DNA of 64,000 nucleotides, from positions 62,001 to 126,000 of the forward strand of contig JARLIS010000051.1 of the NCBI GenBank assembly GCA_031291615.1, in the 5' to 3' direction. How positions within the stretch are numbered: the first letter of the stretch is position 1; every line of letters begins with the position of its first letter. Source of the stretch: Parvibaculum sp. (GTDB taxonomy: Bacteria; Pseudomonadota; Alphaproteobacteria; Parvibaculales; Parvibaculaceae). Below are positions 1-8,450 of this stretch, in pieces. The translations under genes were made by a program, and so were the position numbers. The notes below the pieces were generated by a model that searched no databases, was not told the DNA's origin, and worked only from the letters and a program-made list of their open reading frames with translations.

Positions 1-78
1 TATGGCCGCGCGGAAGCGCTTGCGCCGGAACGCGCCGACCTGCGCGCCAAGCGCGTTGTCGCCGCTTCCCGTGCGTAG
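1..78 (+). CDS. 3' end of an unidentified gene (partial)
   Basis: Reading frame 1 is open from the window edge to a TAG at 76-78 and encodes the last 25 residues of a protein rich in Ala and Arg, ending VVAASRA. It runs in the same direction as the glycosyltransferase that follows about 40 bases later, so it is probably the last part of another polysaccharide gene. The fragment is too short to assign a family. Confidence 0.45.
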   Translation, partial: YGRAEALAPERADLRAKRVVAASRA

Positions 79-117
79 AGATTCAAGCAGCCACTCCTTA
101 TGGGTCGAGCTCGCTCG

Positions 118-1368
118 ATGAACAAGCCGCGCCTTCTTTTCATCGCCCCGCTGATGCCCGACGATGGCGGCAACGGGCTCGCCTTGCGAAGCGGGGCGTT
201 CCTCAGCGCCTTTGCGCGCGACTTCGAAGTCGATCTTGTCGTGACGCCGATAGCAGGCGGTCCCAAGCCGACGGAATTCGCTCTCGCCGGCAGCAGGCGG
301 CTCGATGTCATGCCGATGAATTCGATTGTCGACGCGCATGCCTCTCTCATCATGCGGATGATCGATCCCGCGGCCCAGGCGGAAGCCTGGGCGCGCTATC
401 CGCGACCGAGCCTGTGCTGGTACAACCCCGCCAGCGCATGGCGGGCGCTGTCCGAGCGGGTCGATCCCTTTTCCTACGATCTCATTCATGTGCAGCGCCT
501 TTCCTGCGCGCCGCTGATCGAGCCGCTGCTCCGGCATGAGAACCGTCCGCCTGTCATTCTCGATCTCGACGACGACGAGGTGGAGTTCTACGAACGGCTT
601 GCCGCTCTCCACAGGCTGCGGGGCGAAGCGCCGCTGGCGCGGATCGCGGAGGACGATGCGCGAAAGTTCGGCGCTCTGGCCGCTCATTTCTTTCCTTTGT
701 TCGACCGGGTTCTTGTCTGCTCCGAACGCGACAGGACGCGGTTGTCGCGTCTCTATCCGGATTCAGACTTCGCGCGCGTGCCGAATGCGGCGCCGCCGCA
801 TGCGCCGGTTGCCGCCCGTGAAACGAAAACCACCGATCTCATTCTGGTCGGCAATCTCAGCTATGTGCCGAATACGGATGCGGCGGAATGGCTCGTGCGC
901 AAAGTCCTTCCCCATATGGTCGGCGTGACGGCAATGCTTGTCGGCAGGAGCGCCCCGGCAATCGACGCGCTCGGCGCCGAGAACAGGCACGTCATCGTCA
1001 CCGACAGAGTGCCGGACCTGGCGCCTTATTATGCGGACGCGCGCATCGCCGTGGCGCCGCTCCGAACGGGCGGCGGAACAAGGATCAAGATCCTCGAGGC
1101 CTTCGCGCATGGCGTTCCCGTCGTTTCGACGCGTCAGGGCGCGGAAGGGCTCGATCTCGACAATGAGGTGCATCTGCTTCTGGCCGACGAGCCGGAAGAT
1201 TTCGCCGCCCAGTGCCGGCGACTGCTCGACGATGCGGCGCTTGCGCAGAGGCTTGCGGACAATGCCTCCGATTGGCTCGGCCGCAATGCGACGCCGGAGA
1301 TCGTCTCCGGCGATATCCGACATATGGCGGCGATGCTGCGGCGCCCGGTTCCGGACGGGCGCGATTGA
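118..1368 (+). CDS. GT4-family glycosyltransferase
   Basis: This is a cytoplasmic sugar transferase of about 416 residues with the GT-B fold, probably adding a sugar from a nucleotide donor to a lipid-linked surface polysaccharide. The N-terminal Rossmann half begins RLLFIAPLMPDDGGNGLALR, with the glycine-rich acceptor-side loop. The C-terminal half has the typical donor-site region GGGTRIKILEAFAHGVPVV followed by AEGL. The ATG at 118 is preferred because it starts the protein directly at the first beta strand; an in-frame ATG at 100 would add six residues, and neither has a strong Shine-Dalgarno (SD) sequence. It converges on a terminator and the OMP gene. Donor and acceptor cannot be told from sequence. 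Confidence 0.85.
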   Translation: MNKPRLLFIAPLMPDDGGNGLALRSGAFLSAFARDFEVDLVVTPIAGGPKPTEFALAGSRRLDVMPMNSIVDAHASLIMRMIDPAAQAEAWARYPRPSLCWYNPASAWRALSERVDPFSYDLIHVQRLSCAPLIEPLLRHENRPPVILDLDDDEVEFYERLAALHRLRGEAPLARIAEDDARKFGALAAHFFPLFDRVLVCSERDRTRLSRLYPDSDFARVPNAAPPHAPVAARETKTTDLILVGNLSYVPNTDAAEWLVRKVLPHMVGVTAMLVGRSAPAIDALGAENRHVIVTDRVPDLAPYYADARIAVAPLRTGGGTRIKILEAFAHGVPVVSTRQGAEGLDLDNEVHLLLADEPEDFAAQCRRLLDDAALAQRLADNASDWLGRNATPEIVSGDIRHMAAMLRRPVPDGRD

Positions 1369-1383
1369 ATCCCGGGTAAAAGA

Positions 1384-1415
1384 AAACCGGCGGCGTGTCG
1401 CCACGCCGCCGGTTT
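1384..1415. terminator. Bidirectional rho-independent terminator
   Basis: A perfect 13-bp stem (1384-1396 with 1403-1415, loop GTCGCC) lies between two convergent genes. On the minus strand the stem is followed by a T-rich tail (TTTTCTTTTA), a good terminator for the OMP gene. On the plus strand it is followed by a weaker CAATTT. Confidence 0.85.
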
Positions 1416-1448
1416 CAATTTCAGCCGATTGGCGCGATGCGCCGGAGC

Positions 1449-2480
1449 TCAGAACTTCAGACCGACCGTCGCCGAGGCGCCGTAAGCCTGGTACTTGTCG
1501 CGGAACGCCGTCGACGTCAATTCGCCGCTGACGCTCACGCTGTCGCCGACGCTGACCTTGAGGCCGGCGCCGAAGGTCGCGCCGAAGTCGCTGCGCGACA
1601 CGGTCGTGCCCGAGCTGATGATCTGGTCGGAGCTCTTGTCCACGTCGAACTCGGCGCGGCCCGTGACGTAGGGCTCAAGATAGCCGTAGATCGTCGGGAT
1701 GTAGTAGCCCGCCTTGCCGCCGACGCGGATCTGGCCGAGATGACGTGTCGACTTGTCGACCGGGTTCAGGTTGGTCTCGGTATAGGCGTCCTGCGTTTCC
1801 GTCACGTAGAAGTAGCCGAGATTTTCCGTAAGTCTCCACTGGTTCACAGACTGCTTGGCGACGATATTCGCCGTGCCGAACCAGCGATCGCCATCCGTCG
1901 TGCCGGACACGTTGCCATGCTCTTCATTGTAGTGCACCCAGGTGTGGCCGATGGTGGCGTTGACGCTCAGCATCTGCGTGATCTGGTAGGACGCATAGGG
2001 AGCGACCGTCCAGCTGTTGCCGCGCAGCGCGCCGCCATTGTAGTCGGTATTGATGTCGATGTGCTCGTAGCCGGTCGCCACGCCGAGGAGGAGGCTGTCC
2101 GTGACCTTGGTGTCGTAGCCGACCAGCATCGTGTAGATCGGACCGTCGAAGGCCGCGCCGTTATGCGTGTCGTTGACTTTCGTTCCGGCGACGTTGAACC
2201 ACAGGCCGTTGGTCAGCGGTCCGCTGCCGGCGGCCTTGTTCGTGCCGCTGTCGAGGCTCGCCGTTCCGCCATTGCCGTTATCGCCGGTGATGTCGCTGAT
2301 ACGGTCGGAAATGAGACCCGTTGTCTGATCGGCGCCGGTCTGGGAGACCTCGTCCTGGGTGAACTTGGAGGAGCTGTATGCCGGCAGGTGGGCCGCTTCC
2401 GCCGTGGCGGCGAGACCGGCCACTCCGACGCTTGCGGCGACAACAAAAAGCCCGGTCCGTCCAAATCCCGAATAGCGCAT
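1449..2480 (-). CDS. Outer-membrane beta-barrel protein (autotransporter-barrel/porin-like)
   Basis: This 343-residue exported protein begins MRYSGFGRTGLFVVAASVGVAGL and has a signal peptide ending near AEAA. The mature part is rich in alternating beta strands with aromatic girdles (for example YGYLEPYVTGRAEF) and ends ATVGLKF. A terminal Phe is the usual C-terminal signature of a BAM-inserted barrel. The reading frame stays open upstream to 2780, but the ATG at 2480 is chosen because it gives the signal peptide and has a GGGGGCGAAG ribosome site. It stands alone and diverges from the next glycosyltransferase. The length and C-terminal barrel resemble autotransporter-domain proteins without a passenger. 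Its ligand or function is unknown. Confidence 0.8.
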   Translation of the reverse strand: MRYSGFGRTGLFVVAASVGVAGLAATAEAAHLPAYSSSKFTQDEVSQTGADQTTGLISDRISDITGDNGNGGTASLDSGTNKAAGSGPLTNGLWFNVAGTKVNDTHNGAAFDGPIYTMLVGYDTKVTDSLLLGVATGYEHIDINTDYNGGALRGNSWTVAPYASYQITQMLSVNATIGHTWVHYNEEHGNVSGTTDGDRWFGTANIVAKQSVNQWRLTENLGYFYVTETQDAYTETNLNPVDKSTRHLGQIRVGGKAGYYIPTIYGYLEPYVTGRAEFDVDKSSDQIISSGTTVSRSDFGATFGAGLKVSVGDSVSVSGELTSTAFRDKYQAYGASATVGLKF

Positions 2481-2817
2481 TCTTCGCCCCCGATCGTAAT
2501 TTCGAATTGCGTCCCGCGACATAGGCAGGGAACGCCAAGAATCCTTGCTCGCGGCCATACTAGTCGAAATAGGATTCGCGTCTATCGGGACTTGCGGCGA
2601 AAACGGAGGCCATTGGTTCGATCTGGAGCCGTCCGAAGCAATTCCGATCGCATGTTGTTCTTGAGCAACATTGCGCCGAAGGGCGGGCGGTAGCATTGTA
2701 GCCTGCGCGAGGCAGGGAGAATGGGCGAGTGATTTTGGGTGACCTAGACATGTCGGCGTATGAGGAACAGTCAAGTTCACTCAATCGTCGATCCATCGCT
2801 CGCCGGCCGTGACCCCC
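2481..2817. other. Divergent intergenic region
   Basis: This roughly 340-base gap separates the divergent OMP gene and the second glycosyltransferase, so it should hold both promoters. The only clear structure is a small inverted repeat, ATGTTG (2652-2657) with CAACAT (2666-2671), a possible operator. I see no convincing small ORF or RNA gene. Confidence 0.5.
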
Positions 2818-4017
2818 ATGCAGATCAGACCGAACCCCATTCTGCGCCCTGCGCCGGGCGATATGTTCCGGCGTGTCGCCATTGTTCATGACTGGCTGAC
2901 GATGCCCGGGGGAGCCGAGCGCGTATTGGAGCAGATGCTCGCCCTGTTTCCGAAAGCCGACCTTTATACGATCGTCGACTTTCTGCCGCGGGAAGATCGC
3001 GGCTGGCTTGGCGGCCGCCCGGTCAGGACGAGTTTCCTTCAGCGCATGCCATTTGCGCGCAAGCACTATCGCTATTTCCTCCCGCTGATGCCTCTGGCCG
3101 TCGAGCAATGGGACTTTTCGGGCTATGACCTCGTCGTTTCGAGCTGCGACGCCGTGGTCAAAGGGTTGATCGCCGGGCCCGACCAGGTTCACGTCAGCTA
3201 CGTTCACACGCCGATGCGCTATGCCTGGGACTTGCAGGACTCCTATCTTCGCCAGACGGGCCTTGGCGGGGTCAAGGGCTGGGCCGCGCGCTGGTTTCTC
3301 CATAAGATCAGGCTCTGGGATCAGGCCGCCTCGCAGCGCGTCGATCATTTCGTCGCCAATTCGGCCTTCGTTGCAAAGCGCATTGCCAAGACATACCGCC
3401 GCGAGGCAAGCGTCGTTCCGCCGCCCGTGGCGACGGAGCGCTTTCAGCTTTCCACCCGGTCCGAAGACTTCTTCCTCGTCGTGTCGAGGCTCGTCCCCTA
3501 CAAGCGCGTCGACCTCATCGCCGAAGCCTTCGCGGCCATGCCGGATCACAAGCTGGTCATCATCGGCGACGGGCCGGAGCGCGAGCGCGTGCTTGCCCAT
3601 CAGGCGCCGAACATCACCTATCTCGGCCGCCAGTCCGATGCGGTGGTCGATGACTATATGGCGCGCTGCCGCGCTTTCATCAGCGCCGCGGTCGAGGATT
3701 TCGGCATCGCGCCTCTCGAAGCGCAGGCCTGCGGCAAGCCGGTCATCGCACTTCATCGGGGAGGTGCGGTCGAGACGCTTTACGGGCTCGACGCGCATAC
3801 GCCGACGGCGGTTTTTTTCGGCAGTCAGGATGCCGACGCGCTCTGCAAGGCCGTGAACGAGTTCGACCGCGTCGGCGATAAAATCCGGCCGCAAGACTGC
3901 CGCGACAATGCGCTGCGCTATGCGCCGGAGCATTTCAGACGGCGCTTTCTCGACGAGGTGCTTGCGGCGGCGGGGCAGAATGTCGGCGGCGCGCAAGCCG
4001 TCCATTCCGCGCGGTAG
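2818..4017 (+). CDS. GT4-family glycosyltransferase
   Basis: This is a GT-B glycosyltransferase of about 400 residues. The N-terminal segment RVAIVHDWLTMPGGAERVLE is typical of group 1 transferases such as mannosyl- or rhamnosyltransferases in exopolysaccharide loci. The C-terminal donor half carries the DFGIAPLEAQACGKPVIA region, an EX7E-type nucleotide-sugar site. The start is uncertain: GTG 2809, ATG 2818 and ATG 2863 are in frame and none has a good SD sequence. It is followed 13 bases later by the O-antigen ligase-like gene and is probably co-transcribed with it. The sugar specificity is not visible. Confidence 0.85.
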   Translation: MQIRPNPILRPAPGDMFRRVAIVHDWLTMPGGAERVLEQMLALFPKADLYTIVDFLPREDRGWLGGRPVRTSFLQRMPFARKHYRYFLPLMPLAVEQWDFSGYDLVVSSCDAVVKGLIAGPDQVHVSYVHTPMRYAWDLQDSYLRQTGLGGVKGWAARWFLHKIRLWDQAASQRVDHFVANSAFVAKRIAKTYRREASVVPPPVATERFQLSTRSEDFFLVVSRLVPYKRVDLIAEAFAAMPDHKLVIIGDGPERERVLAHQAPNITYLGRQSDAVVDDYMARCRAFISAAVEDFGIAPLEAQACGKPVIALHRGGAVETLYGLDAHTPTAVFFGSQDADALCKAVNEFDRVGDKIRPQDCRDNALRYAPEHFRRRFLDEVLAAAGQNVGGAQAVHSAR

Positions 4018-4030
4018 CCGGGAGCCGGCC

Positions 4031-6088
4031 TTGAACAAATTTCTGACCGCCGCAATGGGCAAGGTTTCGCTTCGGGGCCTTGCCGTCGGCCTGATATGGG
4101 CCGGGCTCTGTATCGGCGCGCTGTCCGTATTTGCGTCGCTTCCCGAATTTGCCGCGGGCGTTTCGGCGGATGCCGAAGGCGTGGTCGTCGTCTTCTACGT
4201 GGCGGCCGCATTCTCCTTTGCCGGGCTTGCGCTTTTTGCGATCGCCACGCCTGCCGCCTTGCGCTATCTCGGCCATCCGCTCGTTCTTGCCTGCGCCGCA
4301 CTCGGCGCATGGAGCCTTGTCGGCAGCGCATTTGCCGATTTTCCGACGCTCGCGCTTTTCGGCGCGCCGCAGACAGGAGAAGGACCGATCTGGTTCTTTG
4401 CGCTCGGCGCTTTCATCGCTTCGGCCATGATCCTGCGGCAAAGCAACCGCCTTTTCGAAGCGCTGGTCACGATAACGGCGGGCGTCGCGCTGATCGTCGG
4501 CTTCGTCAATCTCGCCAATATTCTCTGGTTGTGGAAGGTTGTGCCCTCGATCCTTTTCGAGACGACCTTCTTCACCTTCAACGAGTATCTGGGCTATTAC
4601 GCGCTCGGCATCCTTCCGCTGGCGGCGCTGTCGTTCCGGCGCGGGGCTTCGCGGCGGGGTTTTGCGCTTTTCGCCTGCGGCGTCTTCGTGCTGCTGGTCT
4701 CCCGCAACCGCGTCGCCATGGTGGCGACCGGCGTTGTCTCGATTGCACTTCTGGTTCTCGTCGGGACAGCGCCCGGGCGCCGCGCGCAAGTCTGGGCGGC
4801 TGTGCATGACTCTCTTGTCGGCAGGCTCATCGCCGCGGGACTTCTGGCGACCGCGGCTCTTCCTCCCTTGCTCCTGCGGCTCGTCGATTTTCGCGACCAT
4901 GCTTTCTCGCTCTGGTCGCGGCAGATCCTGATCAAGGTGCTCGATCCGTCGATCGTCGAAAATGCGCGCGCCGTCATTTTCGGCCATGGCTGGGGACACT
5001 ATTCGGAATATCTCACGCGCAATCTTCCGTCGACGGGCATCCGTCTTTACAAAACGGAATGGGGCGACATAACCCGCGACGAATTCCACAGTCACAACGC
5101 GCTTGTGGAGGCGCTGTTCTCGGCGGGCGTGCCGGGCCTGCTGCTCACTCTTGCGATTCCGGTCGTGCTGGTGCTCACGTCGCAGCGCAGATGGCGCGCG
5201 CTCGCGGCGGCGCTCGCCGTGTCCTGGGTCGTCATCGACGCCTTCTGGTTTTCGCTGCCGGCGACGATGGTCGTGTTCGCGCTGGCGGCCGGGGCGATGG
5301 CGGAGACGTCCTCCCGCCTGCGCCTGCCTTATCCGTCCGGGCTCAAGTCGCGGAATTTTCAGGGCCTGGCGGTCGGGGCCTGTCTCGTTCTTGCGGAGAT
5401 TGCCGCTCTGGCGGCGGGCAGCCTGCGCGCGAACGGTCTTGCCATGCAGCGCCTCGGGGATTGCCTTCCGCCCTCGGCCTATCAAGACGCCTGCGCAAAA
5501 CTTGCCGTGCCGCGCGATCCGCGCGGCGCGGAGCTCGGGCTTGCCGGTCTTGTCGAGGACAGTTCGAGGCGGGCCTTGCGGCTCAACGCGGATGGCGATC
5601 TGCCCGAGGGTCAGCGGCTTCTTCTGAAGCGCGTGCTTGGCGAGGCCGCGAAGCGCTCGGCGGCGGGGAGTTCCGTCTCGCTCTCCGTTGCGCTTGCCAA
5701 TATTTCGGCCGCGGCGGCCTTTACGAAGGATGGCGAGGCAATTCTGCCCGACGGCGACACGCTTCAAAATGTCTGGCCGCGACAGATATACGATGTCCTG
5801 GCGCGCGCTCCCTTGCGGCTCGACATTCTGCCGACCTATTTCAACTGGCTTCTCGTCGAGAAGAATTCGGAAGATGCGCGGGTCATGCTCGCCTTTGCCA
5901 GGGGCATCGACCCGGATCATCCTGTCGTGCTCTGGTTCGAGGGCGTGGCCTTGCTGGAAAACTACGACGTCGCGACGCGGAAGCGCGGATTGGAGCTGAT
6001 GCGTCGGGCGCTTGCGGGCGGTATCGAGCGCTTCATGCCCGTCAATGAGAAGATCAAGGCGGCGCTGGAGAAGGGCGATCACCAATGA
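4031..6088 (+). CDS. O-antigen ligase/polymerase-like membrane protein with C-terminal soluble extension
   Basis: This is a large polytopic membrane protein of about 685 residues. Roughly the first 450 residues hold about ten hydrophobic segments. Between two of them is a periplasmic-loop-like stretch (HGWGHYSEYLTRNLPSTG, then DEFHSHNALVEALFSAG). An H-S-H-N-like motif in a large loop is typical of the Wzy/WaaL O-antigen ligase superfamily (PF04932). The last 200 residues are soluble and helical and could be TPR-like. The TTG at 4031 is chosen for the GGGAG six bases upstream; an ATG at 4055 is the alternative. It overlaps the next gene by ATGA. Its likely role is polymerisation or ligation of the glycan made by the neighbouring transferases. 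Confidence 0.75.
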   Translation: MNKFLTAAMGKVSLRGLAVGLIWAGLCIGALSVFASLPEFAAGVSADAEGVVVVFYVAAAFSFAGLALFAIATPAALRYLGHPLVLACAALGAWSLVGSAFADFPTLALFGAPQTGEGPIWFFALGAFIASAMILRQSNRLFEALVTITAGVALIVGFVNLANILWLWKVVPSILFETTFFTFNEYLGYYALGILPLAALSFRRGASRRGFALFACGVFVLLVSRNRVAMVATGVVSIALLVLVGTAPGRRAQVWAAVHDSLVGRLIAAGLLATAALPPLLLRLVDFRDHAFSLWSRQILIKVLDPSIVENARAVIFGHGWGHYSEYLTRNLPSTGIRLYKTEWGDITRDEFHSHNALVEALFSAGVPGLLLTLAIPVVLVLTSQRRWRALAAALAVSWVVIDAFWFSLPATMVVFALAAGAMAETSSRLRLPYPSGLKSRNFQGLAVGACLVLAEIAALAAGSLRANGLAMQRLGDCLPPSAYQDACAKLAVPRDPRGAELGLAGLVEDSSRRALRLNADGDLPEGQRLLLKRVLGEAAKRSAAGSSVSLSVALANISAAAAFTKDGEAILPDGDTLQNVWPRQIYDVLARAPLRLDILPTYFNWLLVEKNSEDARVMLAFARGIDPDHPVVLWFEGVALLENYDVATRKRGLELMRRALAGGIERFMPVNEKIKAALEKGDHQ

Positions 6089-6963
6089 AGATTATGAAAG
6101 CCGTTTTCTGTCTCGCGCTCTGCGCCGCATTGTCTGCATGCAGTTCGACCGACCTCGTTCCGCGCCAGCGCAAGGCGGAGGTCATAGCCGGCGGGGCGGG
6201 CTGGACCTACCAGCTTGTCGAAGCCGGCGATTTCGACCTTGCGACCTATGCTTCTCCCAGGAAGGCGAACGAGGACCTTCTCGTCGTCTATATCGAAGGC
6301 GACGGGCTCGCCTTTCTCGGGCCGCGCACGATCTCGTCCGATCCTACGCCGACAGAGCCCGTCGCGCTGGAGCTTGCCAGGCGCGATCTCCATGACAATG
6401 TCGCCTATGTTGCGCGTCCCTGCCAATACACGATCGCGCTCGGCGCACGAAACTGCACGCCGGATCATTGGACGACCCGTCGCTATGCACCTGAAGTCAT
6501 CGACAGCATGAGCGCGGCCGTCGATACGCTGAAGCGCGATGCGGGTGCGAAGAAGATTATTCTTGTCGGCTATTCCGGCGGCGGCGCGGTCGCGGTTCTG
6601 CTGGCGGCGCGGCGAAGCGACGTCGTCGGCCTCGTCACCGTCAGCGCCAATCTCGATATTGCGTTCTGGGTGCAAAGGGACGGGCTTTCGCCGCTCAAGG
6701 GCTCGCTCGACCCTGCCGATGTTGCGGCGCGCGTCGAGAATATTCCGCAAGTGCATTTCGTCGGCAGCGACGACGAAGTCGTGGGACCGTCCGTCACCCA
6801 GTCCTATCTGTCGCATATGAAAGATCGCAGTCATGCGCGCGCAATCGAAATCGCGCGCTTCGATCATGTCTGCTGCTGGGTCGATCAGTGGACGACGCTT
6901 GCCGCCAGACCGGAACTTGCCGACATTCCAGGGTGGAGCGCCGGCGCGACCGCGGCGCGGTAA
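6085..6963 (+). CDS. Predicted lipoprotein, alpha/beta-hydrolase fold
   Basis: The 292-residue product starts with a lipoprotein signal peptide whose lipobox LSAC places the lipidated Cys at residue 19. The mature part looks like an alpha/beta hydrolase: a strand ending in YIEGDG, then IILVGYSGGGAV with the G-x-S-x-G nucleophile elbow, and a late FDHVCCW segment that can supply the catalytic His. It is translationally coupled to the ligase-like gene by an ATGA overlap, which suggests a job in polysaccharide modification or export. The substrate is unknown. Its 3' end overlaps the convergent glycosyltransferase by 79 bases. Confidence 0.75.
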   Translation: MKIMKAVFCLALCAALSACSSTDLVPRQRKAEVIAGGAGWTYQLVEAGDFDLATYASPRKANEDLLVVYIEGDGLAFLGPRTISSDPTPTEPVALELARRDLHDNVAYVARPCQYTIALGARNCTPDHWTTRRYAPEVIDSMSAAVDTLKRDAGAKKIILVGYSGGGAVAVLLAARRSDVVGLVTVSANLDIAFWVQRDGLSPLKGSLDPADVAARVENIPQVHFVGSDDEVVGPSVTQSYLSHMKDRSHARAIEIARFDHVCCWVDQWTTLAARPELADIPGWSAGATAAR

Positions 6964-8204
6964 GCCTCGAGCCCGAGGGCCCGGCTTGCTTCCTCGTGAC
7001 CTGCGCTGCCGAGCTGCGCAAGCAGGCTCCTGTCGGCGGCGAGTTCTGTCAGCGCGGCGGCCGCTTCGGCGACGTCGGGTTCCGCCCAGACCTGCCCGTC
7101 TTCGGCGTAGCAGCCTTGCGGATCGGCGACGGGCACCATGTCGAAAGATAGCAGCTTCACCGCCGTTTCGTTCATGAAGTCGAGATTGCCCGACCAGCCG
7201 GTGGCGATGACGGCGGTGCGGGCGAGCATCGCCTGGGCGAGCGTAAGGCCGAACCCTTCGGAACGATGCGGCGAGAGAAGAACGTCGACGCTGGCGATCA
7301 GATCGAGCATGTCCGTCCGCGTCAGGTTTTCCTCGACGATGCGGATATTGGATGCGCCGCCCGCCGCTTCGCGCAGCTCCTCCATCAGGGCGGGTTCGCT
7401 CGACGCGCCGGAGACCTTGACGATCAGCAGCGCCTGCCCGTTTGCGCCAAAGGCGTCGCGGAAAGCGCGGATCGCGGCCAGCGGATATTTGCGGGCAAAG
7501 CAGGACGCCATGTCGAATATGGTCGCGACGGCGAAAACCTCTTCGGGAATGCCGAAGGCGGCGCGCCTTTTCCGTCCGGCTGCGCCGATTGCGACCGGAT
7601 GGGGCGCGACACGAACGGGCTTTTGGGTCAGCGGACGGATGGCGTCGGCGACGAAGCGGCTCGGCGTCCAGATTTCATCGACGAGTTCGAGGCCGATATG
7701 CCAGCTTTCCGGGATGCGGGCGAGTTCCCATGACCAGAAGCCGACAATCCGTTTCCCGGCGAGCCGCCTGCGTCCGATCATCGTCAGGCTCAAGGGCAGC
7801 TGGTCCGGATTGAGATGGATGATGACGGTGCCGGCGCCCGGCGCGACCGGCTCGTCGTAACGGGCAGCACCCGGCATGTCGCCGCGGCCGAAAAGCGGGC
7901 TCAGGTCGAAGCCCCGCGCATCGTAGCCGAGCGCATCGAGCGCTTCGAGGCAGAGCCGCGCGCCTTCGCCCATGCCGACGCGCGACGACAAAAGGCCCGC
8001 GACATAGATCGGTTCGCATGGCGGCAGGTCTCGCGCAAGGCGAGGCGCGAGCGCGGTGGACAGACGCCTCAATGCCGCGCGACGCAATCCCGTCGGCAAT
8101 CGTTCCCAGGCGAGACGCCGGAACAGGCGGATGGCGCGCGCCGAAATTTCACGAAGCCTTGGGGCGAGTTGCATGATGTCTCGGGGGATGCGTCGGGGCC
8201 GCAT
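6885..8204 (-). CDS. GT4-family glycosyltransferase (convergent)
   Basis: This 439-residue protein has a basic N-terminus and then a GT-B architecture. SSRVGMGEGARLCLEAL is the glycine-rich acceptor-side loop, and SPHRSEGFGLTLAQAML matches the donor-site EX7E-type region of GT4 enzymes. It reads against the preceding lipoprotein gene and ends inside it. It is divergent from otsA, with 246 bases between the two starts. The ATG at 8204 is taken from the longest frame; an internal Met at residue 11 is an alternative. Specificity is unknown. Confidence 0.8.
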   Translation of the reverse strand: MRPRRIPRDIMQLAPRLREISARAIRLFRRLAWERLPTGLRRAALRRLSTALAPRLARDLPPCEPIYVAGLLSSRVGMGEGARLCLEALDALGYDARGFDLSPLFGRGDMPGAARYDEPVAPGAGTVIIHLNPDQLPLSLTMIGRRRLAGKRIVGFWSWELARIPESWHIGLELVDEIWTPSRFVADAIRPLTQKPVRVAPHPVAIGAAGRKRRAAFGIPEEVFAVATIFDMASCFARKYPLAAIRAFRDAFGANGQALLIVKVSGASSEPALMEELREAAGGASNIRIVEENLTRTDMLDLIASVDVLLSPHRSEGFGLTLAQAMLARTAVIATGWSGNLDFMNETAVKLLSFDMVPVADPQGCYAEDGQVWAEPDVAEAAAALTELAADRSLLAQLGSAGHEEASRALGLEAYRAAVAPALHPGMSASSGLAASVVH

Positions 8205-8450
8205 ATTCGCATTGGTTTCTCGATACCACGAATTGAACGTAAAGGGTCAATGCGTTCACACGAAGCCTTGAGAAATCCGCACGGCGTGGCCATATAAAAA
8301 AGCCCCCAGCCGAATTTCATTGATCCATATCGCGCATTGCGATTGTGCATGACCGGGGCAATTGGGGCCAGGTCCGGCGTTGTCGGCGCTGCCGCAGCTT
8401 GAAGCACTGAAATGGAGGCTGGCCCCGTTTGCCGACGGAAAGGAGCAGAC

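Noticed and set aside
1395..2693. 432-residue plus-strand open frame across the OMP gene
   Set aside because: The opposite strand encodes a barrel protein with signal peptide and terminal Phe. The plus-strand frame lacks any motif.
3935..6085. 716-residue minus-strand open frame
   Set aside because: It is antisense to the O-antigen ligase-like gene and low in hydrophobic segments and motifs, typical of a GC-rich shadow frame.
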